A stretch of DNA of 64,000 bases from Sorangium sp051521495 (GTDB taxonomy: Bacteria > Myxococcota_A > Polyangia > Polyangiales > Polyangiaceae). The translations under genes were made by a program, and so were the position numbers. Each line of letters starts with the position of its first letter. Positions within the stretch are counted from its first letter, which is position 1. Shown here one piece after another: positions 9,965-17,529 of this stretch. Below the pieces are notes generated by a model. That model did not search any database. It saw only the letters and a list, made by a program, of their open reading frames with translations, and was not told the origin of the DNA. Location: assembly GCF_051521495.1 (NCBI RefSeq), contig NZ_CP150355.1, forward strand, positions 3,286,001 through 3,350,000, written 5' to 3'.

Positions 9965-10549
9965 ATGAGCGACCTACTCCTCCAGCAAGTCCTCCTCGAA
10001 GCCCGCACCCACAACGGCTGGCTCGCCGAGCCCATCGACGACGCGACCCTGCACCGCCTCTACGAGGCCCTGCGCCTCGGCCCGACCGCGGCCAACAGCG
10101 TGCCGGCGCGGATCGTCTTCGTAAAGAGCCCTGAGGCCAAGGAGCGCCTGCGCCCCTGCCTCGCGGAGGGCAACGTCGAGAAGACCATGAGCGCGCCCGT
10201 CACCGCGATCATCGCCTACGACACGCGCTTTCACGAGAAGATGCCGAAGCTCTTCCCGGCGCGCCCGACGATGGGCGAGGCCCTCGCCGGGATGCCGCCG
10301 GAGCAGCGCGACTTCTTTCTCGTCCAGAACGCCTCGCTCCAGGCCGGCTACCTGATCCTCGCGGCCCGCGCGCTCGGGCTCGACTGCGGGCCGATGGGCG
10401 GCTTCGACCGGGAGAAAGTCGACGCCGCGTTCCTCGCCGACGTGCCGTGGAAATCGATCCTCCTCATCAACCTGGGCCACGGCGATCCGGCGAAGCTCTA
10501 CCCGCGCAACCCGCGCCTCGATTTCGAAGAGGCCTGCCGTATCGCGTAG
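9965..10549 (+). CDS. Nitroreductase-family enzyme, RutE-like (malonic semialdehyde reductase type)
   Basis: A 194-residue flavin enzyme. It closely follows the RutE/HadB pattern: ARTHNGW, LGPTAANSVPARIVFV, KERLRPCLAEGNVEKT, APVTAIIAYD, ARALGLDCGPMGGFD, LLINLGHGD and a C-terminal FEEACRIA. RutE reduces malonic semialdehyde to 3-hydroxypropionate in pyrimidine breakdown, but no other rut genes are visible. A general NAD(P)H:quinone or nitro-compound reductase role is equally likely next to LysR and DoxX genes. Length matches the family. Confidence 0.85.
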   Translation: MSDLLLQQVLLEARTHNGWLAEPIDDATLHRLYEALRLGPTAANSVPARIVFVKSPEAKERLRPCLAEGNVEKTMSAPVTAIIAYDTRFHEKMPKLFPARPTMGEALAGMPPEQRDFFLVQNASLQAGYLILAARALGLDCGPMGGFDREKVDAAFLADVPWKSILLINLGHGDPAKLYPRNPRLDFEEACRIA

Positions 10550-10595
10550 TCGACCGGCCCCCGCCGGAGGTCTACGCGATGCTGCTGTCGCGCGG

Positions 10596-11035
10596 CGTCT
10601 GTCTCGCCTCCATCGCCAGCACGGCGCGTACGAGGGGTCGAAGCATGAGTCGTTCCTCGCCGTGCGCCGCTTCGCGGCCGAGCGCGGGCTGCGCTGGACG
10701 GCCGTGCATCCGAGCAGCGTCATCGGCGACTCGCGCACCGGCGAGACCACGCAGCTCACGGGCGTCGGCGCAGCCCCCCGGCGTGGGTGCTGCCCCTCGG
10801 CCTGGTGCGCCTGTTGCCGGAGGCGCTCACCGGGGTGACGCGAGAGAGCCTGTCGTTCCTCGCCGAGGACGCGTATGACACCAGCGCGGCCGACGCCCAC
10901 GCCCGCGCGGTCGGTCTGGTGATGCCGCCGATCCACACCAGCGTGGAGCGCTGGTGCGACCACCTGGGGGCGACGCGCTTCGGCGCCACACCCGGGAATG
11001 CGCCCGGCCGCCGGCCGGCGTCCTCCGTCGCCTGA
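10596..11035 (+). pseudogene. Remnant of an SDR/NAD-dependent epimerase-like gene
   Basis: One frame reads GAYEGSKHESFLAVRRFAAE, then RGLRWTAVHPSSVIGDSRTG, with the YxxxK active-site spacing of extended SDRs (YEGSK). Near 10765 the sense shifts to another frame reading AWVLPLGLVRLLPEALTGV and continues to a stop at 11035. The Rossmann N-terminus is missing and about 70 internal residues are absent, so the gene is broken by deletion and frameshift. It ends 3 bases before the end of the convergent NrtR-type gene. Confidence 0.55.
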
Positions 11036-11038
11036 TCC

Positions 11039-11728
11039 CTAGATCTCGAAGCTGAAGCCGTCCTTCTCGAGCCGCTCGTACTTCCGGCGGTCGAACCGGT
11101 AGAGCCGCGCCGCGCGGTGCGCGACGTCCTGCTCGACCTCGTCGAGCTCCACGAGCAGCCCGGTGCCGAGCGCCTTCTTGCGGAAGTTGCGCTTGTCGAG
11201 CGGCCGCTCGAGGATCGCCTCGTAGAGCCCCTGGAGCTGCGACAGCGTGAACTTCGGCGGCAGGAGCTCGAACCCGATCGGCCGATACCGCACCTTGCCC
11301 TTGAGCCGCTCCAGCGCGACCGCGAGGATCTCGTCGTGATCGAAGGCGAGCGCCGGGGTGTCGTCCACCGCGAACCACGCCGCCTCGCGCGCGTCGGTCG
11401 CCGCCCTGACCCGGTGATCCCCGAGCTTCACGAGGGCGTAGTACGCCACGGAGACGACGCGCTCGCGCGGGTCGCGCCCGAGGGCGCCGAACGTGTAGAG
11501 CTGCTCCAGGAACACCCCCGAGAGCCCCGTCTCCTCCGCGAGCTCCCGCCGCGCGGCGTCGTCCAGCGCCTCGTCGACGCGCACGAAGCCGCCCGGCAGC
11601 GCCCACCTGCCGCGGTACGGCTCGAGCTCCCGCCGGATGAGCAGGATCTTGAGGGCCCCATCGTCGAGGCCGAACACGACGCAATCCACCGTCAGCGCCG
11701 GCCGCGGGTGCTCGTAGGAGACGGACAT
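11039..11728 (-). CDS. nrtR: NrtR-type Nudix/winged-helix regulator of NAD metabolism
   Basis: A 229-residue protein. Residues 10-145 form a Nudix domain and 150-229 a winged helix with the NrtR-type linker (RPIGFELLPPKFTLSQLQGL, then YEAILERPLDKRNFRKKAL). In known NrtR proteins the Nudix domain senses ADP-ribose or related NAD intermediates and the wing binds palindromic operators near NAD-salvage genes. The full Nudix box G-x5-E-x7-REL-x-EE-x-GL is intact at about 47-69. Many NrtRs have lost it, so this one may also hydrolyse ADP-ribose. The start at 11728 (MSVSYEHPRP) has GAGG at proper spacing; upstream codons overlap the operators. Two GTGT-N7-ACAC sites just upstream suggest autoregulation. 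Confidence 0.85.
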   Translation of the reverse strand: MSVSYEHPRPALTVDCVVFGLDDGALKILLIRRELEPYRGRWALPGGFVRVDEALDDAARRELAEETGLSGVFLEQLYTFGALGRDPRERVVSVAYYALVKLGDHRVRAATDAREAAWFAVDDTPALAFDHDEILAVALERLKGKVRYRPIGFELLPPKFTLSQLQGLYEAILERPLDKRNFRKKALGTGLLVELDEVEQDVAHRAARLYRFDRRKYERLEKDGFSFEI

Positions 11729-11738
11729 CAGAACCTCA

Positions 11739-11784
11739 GTGTAAATTGTACACGAATGATGGTGTATAGAGGACACCATGTCAA
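11739..11784 (-). promoter_or_regulatory. nrtR promoter with tandem GTGT-N7-ACAC operators
   Basis: On the minus strand TTGACA (11784-11779) is followed, 17 bases on, by CATCAT (11761-11756). The 15-bp sites are at 11762-11776 (GTGTCCTCTATACAC on the minus strand) and 11739-11753 (GTGTACAATTTACAC), with centres 23 bp apart. The proximal site lies 10 bases before the start codon. The geometry is identical to the TerY-P promoter near 5.56 kb, including the preceding GG and the 2-bp gap after TTGACA. Confidence 0.7.
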
Positions 11785-11828
11785 CCGCGCGGGGCTCGGC
11801 GCGCGCGCCCCGGTCGGACAGCGGCCGC

Positions 11829-13343
11829 TCAGCGATGGATCACGAGGCGCGTGGACGGGTCGTCGCGCGTGGCCTGGACCGCATACCATTCCTCCGGCAC
11901 GGCGGGTTCGGTCCAGTGGAAGAGCCACTGCGCGTCGGCCGGCGAGAGGTTCACGCACCCGCCGCTCTGCCCGTCGCCCCAGCGGTCGTGCCAGTACGCC
12001 GCGTGCAGGAGGTACTTGCTGAAGAAGTGCTGGCTCCACGGCACCTCCGCCTCGATCCAGTCGTCGTCATCGACGTGTGGCGTGATGAGCGTCTTCGTCA
12101 CCCACTTGCGGCCGATGCTGTACTGGCCCAGCGGGGTCGTCGAAGGAGGCACGAACGGCTCCGCCCGCTCCCGCTCCTCGGCCCCCTTGCGTCCGGCCGA
12201 GATGAGCGTCGCGAACACGGGGCGATCGTCCTCGTAGGCGATGAGCCAGCCGTCGAGGGCGGCGATCTCGATCCACGTGTTTCTGGGCGACGTGTTCCTG
12301 GGCCCATCGGCCTGCGCCGGCTCGCCGCCGAGCCGGATCGGGCGTCCCCACGGGTTCCGCGCCCTCCGCGGCCGGACGACCACCGCGTCTCGCTCGAGCA
12401 CCCAGTGCCCGTCGTCGCGGGTCTCGAGGTAGGTGAGCCCGCGGATCCGCTTCGATCGGCCCGTCAACCCGACCTGGCCGAGGCGCTCCCACACGGCGTC
12501 CGTCTTTGCGGGCTGGCCGCCGTCCGTGAGGCGGTATTTGGGGCGCGCCTTGCGGCGAAAGAAGGCGATGGGGAGGCGCGCCTCGGCGCCGAGAACCACC
12601 CCCTGGAAGGTGGTGGGCTCGTACGGCTTGACCTTCTCCTTGGGCACGAACGTCAGATCCGATGTCCAGAGCCAGGTCGTCCCGCCGGCCTCGACCTCCT
12701 CGGTCCAGGCGACCGACGAGCGCGGGCGGACCTCCATGTGCCGCAGATCGTGGATCCCCTGGGGCCACGCCGGCGCGTCGAAGCCGTCGATGCGCAAGAG
12801 GCGCTTGAGGCCGAGCGACTCGCCGTAGCGGTAGGGGAGCGGTCGATCGCTGAGCGGGGCGTGGGGCACGAGCGCCTGGCGCACGGGATCGGCGGTGTCG
12901 AGGGTGGCGCGCTCGCCGTCGACGCAGACGTAGCCGCGCGGCTCCACGGCGTAGAACGCGGGGCAGTCGCCGGCGCCGCGGATGGGCTCGATGCTCTTCA
13001 GGCGAACCGAGCCGCCGATCGAGAGCATGCCAATCCACTGGGCCTTCGGCCGAGGCGCGGACCGGATCCACACCTCGCGGCCCTTCGAGTACACGCGCGC
13101 GGCGCGGGCCCGCGCCGCCTCCACCTCCGCGACCGGCGTGGGCGCGGCCGAGGCGGCCAGCGCCGCGGGCGACGGCTCCGGCGGCGCGGCGGCGCGCGGC
13201 GCGGGCGGGCGCGCGCCGGAGGGCTCCGCGATCGCCTCGCCGGCGCTCCCGGCCGCGTCGGCGCGCGAGCCGGCGTCGTGCCGCGATGGCGTGCACCCGA
13301 GCCACAGGGCGCCGAGGGCAGCGAACCACGAGCGGCCAGACAT
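11829..13343 (-). CDS. Secreted L,D-transpeptidase-family (YkuD) lipoprotein
   Basis: 504 residues. The N-terminus MSGRSWFAALGALWLGC is a short signal with a lipobox-like Cys at 17. An Ala/Pro/Ser-rich tether follows to about residue 75, then an SH3-like stretch (VWIRSAPRPKAQWIGML). A C-terminal YkuD-type domain has the active-site block HDRWGDGQSGGCVNLSP. The usual SHGC is SGGC here; the catalytic Cys is kept. Such enzymes make 3-3 cross-links in peptidoglycan or attach lipoproteins to it in the periplasm. It faces the same way as nrtR and lies 100 bases upstream of it. The nrtR promoter sits between them, so it is probably a separate unit. Confidence 0.85.
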   Translation of the reverse strand: MSGRSWFAALGALWLGCTPSRHDAGSRADAAGSAGEAIAEPSGARPPAPRAAAPPEPSPAALAASAAPTPVAEVEAARARAARVYSKGREVWIRSAPRPKAQWIGMLSIGGSVRLKSIEPIRGAGDCPAFYAVEPRGYVCVDGERATLDTADPVRQALVPHAPLSDRPLPYRYGESLGLKRLLRIDGFDAPAWPQGIHDLRHMEVRPRSSVAWTEEVEAGGTTWLWTSDLTFVPKEKVKPYEPTTFQGVVLGAEARLPIAFFRRKARPKYRLTDGGQPAKTDAVWERLGQVGLTGRSKRIRGLTYLETRDDGHWVLERDAVVVRPRRARNPWGRPIRLGGEPAQADGPRNTSPRNTWIEIAALDGWLIAYEDDRPVFATLISAGRKGAEERERAEPFVPPSTTPLGQYSIGRKWVTKTLITPHVDDDDWIEAEVPWSQHFFSKYLLHAAYWHDRWGDGQSGGCVNLSPADAQWLFHWTEPAVPEEWYAVQATRDDPSTRLVIHR

Positions 13344-13571
13344 AGGCGTGAGACCCTAGCACGTCGAGCCCGCCCGGCGGAACGACGTGCCAGGATGGAT
13401 GAGGGCGCTCGCGATGCGAGGGGTGAGCCGTCGCTCGTTGGGCGGTGTGCGGCGAGCGAGCCCGGCCGCCACGATTTCGATCGACGCGGGTGTCACGCTC
13501 GCCCCGGCTCGCGCCTAGAGCCGAGGAAGGCCGGCGAGGACAGCCGGCCGGAATCGACAAGGAGAGATCCC

Positions 13572-13703
13572 ATGCGTCGTTGGCTCAAGGTGACCCTGTT
13601 CGCGGCCGTCCTCGGAATCCCGGCGGTGGCCTATGCTGGCACGCACCTCGTGGGCGGCTGTCCGTGCCCGGATTGCCCCTGCCCGGACTGCCCCTGCGGC
13701 TGA
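13572..13703 (+). CDS. Small secreted six-cysteine protein
   Basis: A 43-residue protein with a clear ribosome site (AAGGAGAG, 6 bases before ATG). Residues 1-22 are a standard signal peptide ending AVAYA. The mature 21 residues end in CPCPDCPCPDCPCG, in which CPCPD is repeated and all six cysteines are separated by Pro or Pro-Asp. This suggests metal binding or a rigid disulfide/polyproline peptide in the periplasm or outside. The family is not recognised. It lies 13 bases before an ECF sigma factor gene on the same strand, so it may belong to that regulon. Confidence 0.75.
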   Translation: MRRWLKVTLFAAVLGIPAVAYAGTHLVGGCPCPDCPCPDCPCG

Positions 13704-13716
13704 GGACCAAGCGCTT

Positions 13717-14259
13717 TTGGAACCGCGCGCGCGATCGCTGCTCAATGCGTCGATGAGACGCCTCGCCGACGGCGATCGCGCCGCGTTCGAGCCTGTCTAC
13801 GCCGCCCTCTGGCCGGCGATCGGCGCGTTCTGCCGCCGCATGCTCGGAGGCGAAGCGGACGCGGAGGACGCGGCGCAACAGGCGCTCCTCAAGGTGTTCG
13901 ACCGCGCCTGCTCGTTCGATCCCGACGGGGACGCGCTGACCTGGGCGCTCGCCATCGCGGCGTGGGAGTGCCGCACGACGCGACGGCGGCGGGCCCGGTC
14001 GAGGGAGGCGCCGGACGAGCATGTCCCGTCGATCGCGGCCGACGCGCCCACGCCGGAGGAGGCGGCGATCGCCCGGGATCTGGACGATGCGGCGCGCGAG
14101 GTGCTCGGCACGCTGGCCGAGGCCGATCGCGAGACGCTGAGGGCGACGCTGCTGGAGGGCGATCGCGATCCGTCGGTGTCGGGCGCTGCGTTCCGCAAGC
14201 GCCGCGAGCGCGCATTTGCGCGCCTCCGGGAGGCGTGGAGGAGGATCTATGGAACCTGA
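13717..14259 (+). CDS. ECF-type RNA polymerase sigma factor
   Basis: About 180 residues. Region 2 is near the N-terminus (RRLADGDRAAFEPVYAALWP, then DAEDAAQQALLKVFDRA and ALTWALAIAAWECRT). Region 4 is short (DRETLRATLLEGDRDPSVS, then AAFRKRRERAFARLREAWRR). The start is uncertain: a TTG at 13717 keeps an N-terminus (EPRARSLLNAS) that looks conserved, while ATG 13753 gives a shorter protein, and neither has a good ribosome site. The gene overlaps the next by 11 bases, a common sign of a sigma factor with its membrane partner. The small cysteine protein upstream may be a target. Confidence 0.8.
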   Translation: MEPRARSLLNASMRRLADGDRAAFEPVYAALWPAIGAFCRRMLGGEADAEDAAQQALLKVFDRACSFDPDGDALTWALAIAAWECRTTRRRRARSREAPDEHVPSIAADAPTPEEAAIARDLDDAAREVLGTLAEADRETLRATLLEGDRDPSVSGAAFRKRRERAFARLREAWRRIYGT

Positions 14260-14800
14260 GGCGCTCGCCGGTCCGAACCTGAAGGAGAAGGCCTATCGCG
14301 CGTACGAGCGCGGGAGGGCGCGGAGGGCCGCCTGGGCAGCGACCCCGACGGTGGTTGTGGCGCTCGTGGCGGCGCTGATGAGCGATCGTCCGGTGACCAC
14401 CGCGATCCTCGGGGCGGCGCTCTACGTCGCGGCGGCGCTGCTCTCCTGGCGCGGGCAAGAGCTCGGGCGGGGCGTGCTCCCGGGCGTCGCGGCGGGGCTC
14501 GTGCCGTTCGCGGCGGCGCACGCGGCGCGCGTCTACGGTCACCTGTGCACGCCGGAGGGGTGCGTTTCCGTCTGCGTGCCTGCCTGCCTGGCGGGCGGGC
14601 TGGCCGCCGGCGCGCTGCTCTCGCGCGCGCTGCGCCGGTCGGGCCGGCTCGGGGCGTCCTGGGCCTCGGCGTGCGGCGTCGCCGCCCTGACGGGCGCGCT
14701 CGGCTGCGCCTGCGTCGGCTTCGGCGGCGTGCTGGCCCTCGCGGCGGGGCTGCTGGCCGGCACCGCGCCGCTGGCGCTCCGCCCGGCGCGCGGCGCGTGA
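14249..14800 (+). CDS. Polytopic membrane protein, probable sigma-factor partner
   Basis: A 183-residue protein with a basic N-terminal 30 residues (LKEKAYRAYERGRARR) and five to six hydrophobic helices. Cysteine-containing loops read HLCTPEGCVSVCVPACL and GALGCACVGFGG. ATG 14249 has GGAGGA 3-8 bases upstream and overlaps the sigma gene end. The position fits a DUF1109/NrsF-like membrane anti-sigma factor, but no motif proves it. The cysteines could sense redox state or metal, which would fit the cysteine-rich peptide at the head of the cluster. This is an inference. Confidence 0.6.
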   Translation: MEPEALAGPNLKEKAYRAYERGRARRAAWAATPTVVVALVAALMSDRPVTTAILGAALYVAAALLSWRGQELGRGVLPGVAAGLVPFAAAHAARVYGHLCTPEGCVSVCVPACLAGGLAAGALLSRALRRSGRLGASWASACGVAALTGALGCACVGFGGVLALAAGLLAGTAPLALRPARGA

Positions 14801-14939
14801 GGCGAGCTCGAGGCGCCCAGAGGACGTCCAGGCGCCAGGGCGCGGGGAACGAAACGAGGAGAGCGCGCCTCCCCCCGCTCTGGCTTCGTCCTCAGCCTCT
14901 TTGGCGGATCGATGCGCTCCTGTTCTAGGCTCTGCGCAT

Positions 14940-15332
14940 ATGCCGGAAGCCGCTCGCAAGCGCGTCGCGCTGGCCCTCCTGATCGTCGCGGTCATCCCCG
15001 TCGGACTGATCGCCCGGTTCCACGGCGGTCCGGCCTGGCTGCGCAACAGCGCCGGCGCGGTGCTCTACGAGGTCGTGTGGATCGCCGCGGCGCAGATCGT
15101 GTGGATCTCCGCGCGCACGCACCGGCTGGCGCTCGCGGTCCTCGTGGCGACGTGCGCGATCGAGCTGCTCCAGCTGAGCCAGGCGCCATGGCTCTGGGCC
15201 GCGCGGAGCACCACGCCGGGGCGGCTCCTGCTCGGCGCGAACGGCGGATTCGATCCGACCGACTTCGCGCTGTACGGCCTCGGCAGCGTCCTCGGTTACG
15301 GGCTCTGCCGTCCGCTCCGGGCCACCGCGTGA
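14940..15332 (+). CDS. DUF2809-like small membrane protein
   Basis: A 130-residue protein with four predicted helices. It has DUF2809-type landmarks: FHGGPAWLRNSAGAVLYEVVW, a central IELLQL, and near the end the conserved GANGGFDPTDFALYGLG. These are inner-membrane proteins of unknown function, so no role is assigned. ATG 14940 lacks an obvious ribosome site. The gene stands alone, with about 140 bases before it and 96 after it. Confidence 0.75.
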   Translation: MPEAARKRVALALLIVAVIPVGLIARFHGGPAWLRNSAGAVLYEVVWIAAAQIVWISARTHRLALAVLVATCAIELLQLSQAPWLWAARSTTPGRLLLGANGGFDPTDFALYGLGSVLGYGLCRPLRATA

Positions 15333-15428
15333 GGCCAGGGCCGCGCCGTCAGCGTACGCCGGTTGCGGCGCGCGCCGGGAGAGGCCAGGCTGGCGATCGC
15401 GGATTTCAGGAACCAGGAGGCGACGGCC

Positions 15429-15845
15429 ATGTCCGAGGCTCACCACACCGGCGGCTGTTTGTGCGGCGCGATCCGCTACCGCGCGCGCGGCGCGCCGGTG
15501 AGCGTCAACGTCTGTTATTGCAGCCAGTGTCGGCGCCAGACCGGCGCGCCGATGCCGGCGTTCGCTTCCTTTCCTGACGAGCAGTTCGAGCTGCTCTCCG
15601 GCTCACCAGCGACCTACAGGTCATCCAGCTTCGCCGTCCGCCAGTTCTGCGCGGCCTGCGGCTCGTCGCTGTTCTGGCGCCGTGACGGGGCGCGAGAGCT
15701 CGATATCTTCCTCGGCACGGTGGACCGACCCGGCGATCTGCCGCCGCCGTCCTTCCAGCTCTGGACCGTGCACCGCGTGCCCTGGCTGCCCGCCATTCAG
15801 GGGGCCACCGACTATCGCGGGGACAAGACAGGCAGCCAGGGCTAG
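15429..15845 (+). CDS. GFA-family protein (glutathione-dependent formaldehyde-activating enzyme-like)
   Basis: A 138-residue protein with the two zinc sites of the GFA fold. The first motif is GGCLCGAIRY and the second CYCSQCRRQTG, followed by FCAACGSSLFW, where one pair binds structural zinc and the other the catalytic zinc. The C-terminus has WTVHRVPWLPAIQG, close to the family's usual tail. Most members beyond Gfa itself have unknown substrates, so formaldehyde should not be assumed. AGGAGG lies 8 bases before ATG. No operon partner is evident. Confidence 0.88.
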   Translation: MSEAHHTGGCLCGAIRYRARGAPVSVNVCYCSQCRRQTGAPMPAFASFPDEQFELLSGSPATYRSSSFAVRQFCAACGSSLFWRRDGARELDIFLGTVDRPGDLPPPSFQLWTVHRVPWLPAIQGATDYRGDKTGSQG

Positions 15846-16069
15846 CCCGACGACATCGAGCGGGCGGCTGATCTGAGCAGCGGAGCGCCGCCCCCTCCCG
15901 GCGTGTTTGTTGCCAGGGTGGCTCGTCGAGGCCGCGTCCGGCCTGCACGAGGCGCGACGCGCGAGGCTCGATCGTGAACATGGCGCGGCGCCCGCGGCGA
16001 TCTTCCCTGCGCCGACGCGACCGTCCCGGGAGCGCGCTTCGTGATGGCTCGCTCAACCCTGGAGATCTC

Positions 16070-17419
16070 ATGCCTGCTCTCGATCTGGCCGATATCCAGG
16101 CCATCGTCGTCCGGGACACCCCCATGCCCGCCGTGCGGTTCTTGATCGCGAAGATCGCCCGGGCTGGCGCGGCGATGCGCGTGATCGGGCGCCTGAGCCA
16201 CGGCGACGCCGGATCAGGCCCTCGGATCACCGCCGCTTCGCCGTGGGCGACGAGCCCGGCGTACGTCCTCACCCTGGGATTCACGTACCACGGTCTGGAG
16301 GCGCTCGGGCTTGCGGAGCACTCGTTGCATTCCTTTCCCGCGGCGTTCGTGCAAGGCGCCGCCGAGCGGGCAAAGCTCGTCGGCGACACCGGGGACAACG
16401 CGCCCAGGCGCTGGATCGGCGGGCTGGGGACCGGAGACGCCCACGTCGTGCTCGCTCTCCACGCCGCGGACAGCGCCGTGCTGGAGTCGATGTCGACCGA
16501 GCTGCGCTCGCTGTTCGCCAGGGAAGGGGCCTTTACCGAGCTGTCTCACCAGGACGGCGGCGTCCTGCCCAAGCAGGTCGAGCACTTCGGGTACAAGTTC
16601 GGCATCGCGGCGGTGCGCATCGACGGAGGGCCGCGCGATCGCGCTCCGGCGCGGTCCAACGCCCCGACAGGACAGTTCATCCTCGGGTACCCGAGCCAGC
16701 ACCCCGGCTTCGCGTACCCCGTACCGACACCCGAGGTGCTCGGCAGGAACGGCAGCTTCGCCGTCTACCGCGTCATGCGCCAGGACGTCGACGGCTTCGC
16801 GCGCGCCTTGAGCCGGTGGGCCCCCAGCGTCGGAATGACCGAAGAGAAGCTGGCGGCCAAGATCTGCGGGCGATGGCGCAACGGTGTCCCCCTCGTCGTC
16901 TCGCCCGACACGGACTCTCCCGATGCCCCGATCGCCCGGGAAGATCTCGACGATTTCGACTATGAGCCTCACGATCCGCGAGGCTATCGCTGCCCGATCG
17001 GCGCCCACATCCGGCGCGTCAACCCGAGGAGCCAGCCCGTGGCGGGGGGCCACAGCCGCCTGCGCCTGCTCATCCGGCGCGGAACGCCCTACGGACCGCC
17101 GTACGATCCGTTGGCGCCTCATGACGGCATCGAGCGCGGGCTGCTCGCCCTGTTCATCTGCGTCAGCCTCCGCGATCAGTTCGAGTTCGTCATGTCCGAG
17201 TGGGTGGAGTCGGGCCGGTTGGCGGCCGGCCTGCGTGGGACCAAGGACCCGCTCGTCGGGAACAATGACCCCGCGACGAGCAAGTTCGTGATCCCGTCCG
17301 AAGACGGCGATCGCACGATCACGGGGTTCTCCCGGTTCGTGACGACGCGGGGAGCGGCCTACTGCTTCCTTCCAAGCATCACCGCCCTGAAGTACATCGC
17401 GGGCCTGTCCCCGGCGTGA
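16070..17419 (+). CDS. DyP-type peroxidase-like haem protein lacking the catalytic Asp
   Basis: 449 residues, starting at ATG 16070 after GGAGA. The proximal haem block CPIGAHIRRVNPR (His at about 313) is exactly that of DyP peroxidases of the longer class. The distal GxxDG motif, however, reads GYKFG at residues 174-178, so the Asp is replaced by Phe at about 177. Other parts fit the fold: AYVLTLGFTYHGLEALGL near 60, FILGYPSQHPGF near 205, and GLLALFICVSLRDQFEFVM near 365. Without that Asp normal peroxide cleavage is doubtful. The protein may use another acid, bind haem for another purpose, or act on fatty substrates. It converges with the patatin gene. Confidence 0.8.
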   Translation: MPALDLADIQAIVVRDTPMPAVRFLIAKIARAGAAMRVIGRLSHGDAGSGPRITAASPWATSPAYVLTLGFTYHGLEALGLAEHSLHSFPAAFVQGAAERAKLVGDTGDNAPRRWIGGLGTGDAHVVLALHAADSAVLESMSTELRSLFAREGAFTELSHQDGGVLPKQVEHFGYKFGIAAVRIDGGPRDRAPARSNAPTGQFILGYPSQHPGFAYPVPTPEVLGRNGSFAVYRVMRQDVDGFARALSRWAPSVGMTEEKLAAKICGRWRNGVPLVVSPDTDSPDAPIAREDLDDFDYEPHDPRGYRCPIGAHIRRVNPRSQPVAGGHSRLRLLIRRGTPYGPPYDPLAPHDGIERGLLALFICVSLRDQFEFVMSEWVESGRLAAGLRGTKDPLVGNNDPATSKFVIPSEDGDRTITGFSRFVTTRGAAYCFLPSITALKYIAGLSPA

Positions 17420-17447
17420 CGGCGGGCGCGCGGTCCCCCGCCGGCGG

Positions 17448-17483
17448 GACGGCGCTCGCGACGAGCGCGCCGCGAGCGCCGTC
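17448..17483. terminator. Hairpin between convergent DyP-like and patatin genes
   Basis: A perfect 13-bp inverted repeat (GACGGCGCTCGCG and its complement) with a 10-base loop, 28 bases after the DyP-like stop and 47 bases after the patatin stop. There is no clear T tract on either strand. The position suggests a shared bidirectional terminator. Confidence 0.6.
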
Positions 17484-17529
17484 CGGGCCGCGGGGAGCCG
17501 CGCCACGGCGACCGCGGCGGCGGGCCGCG

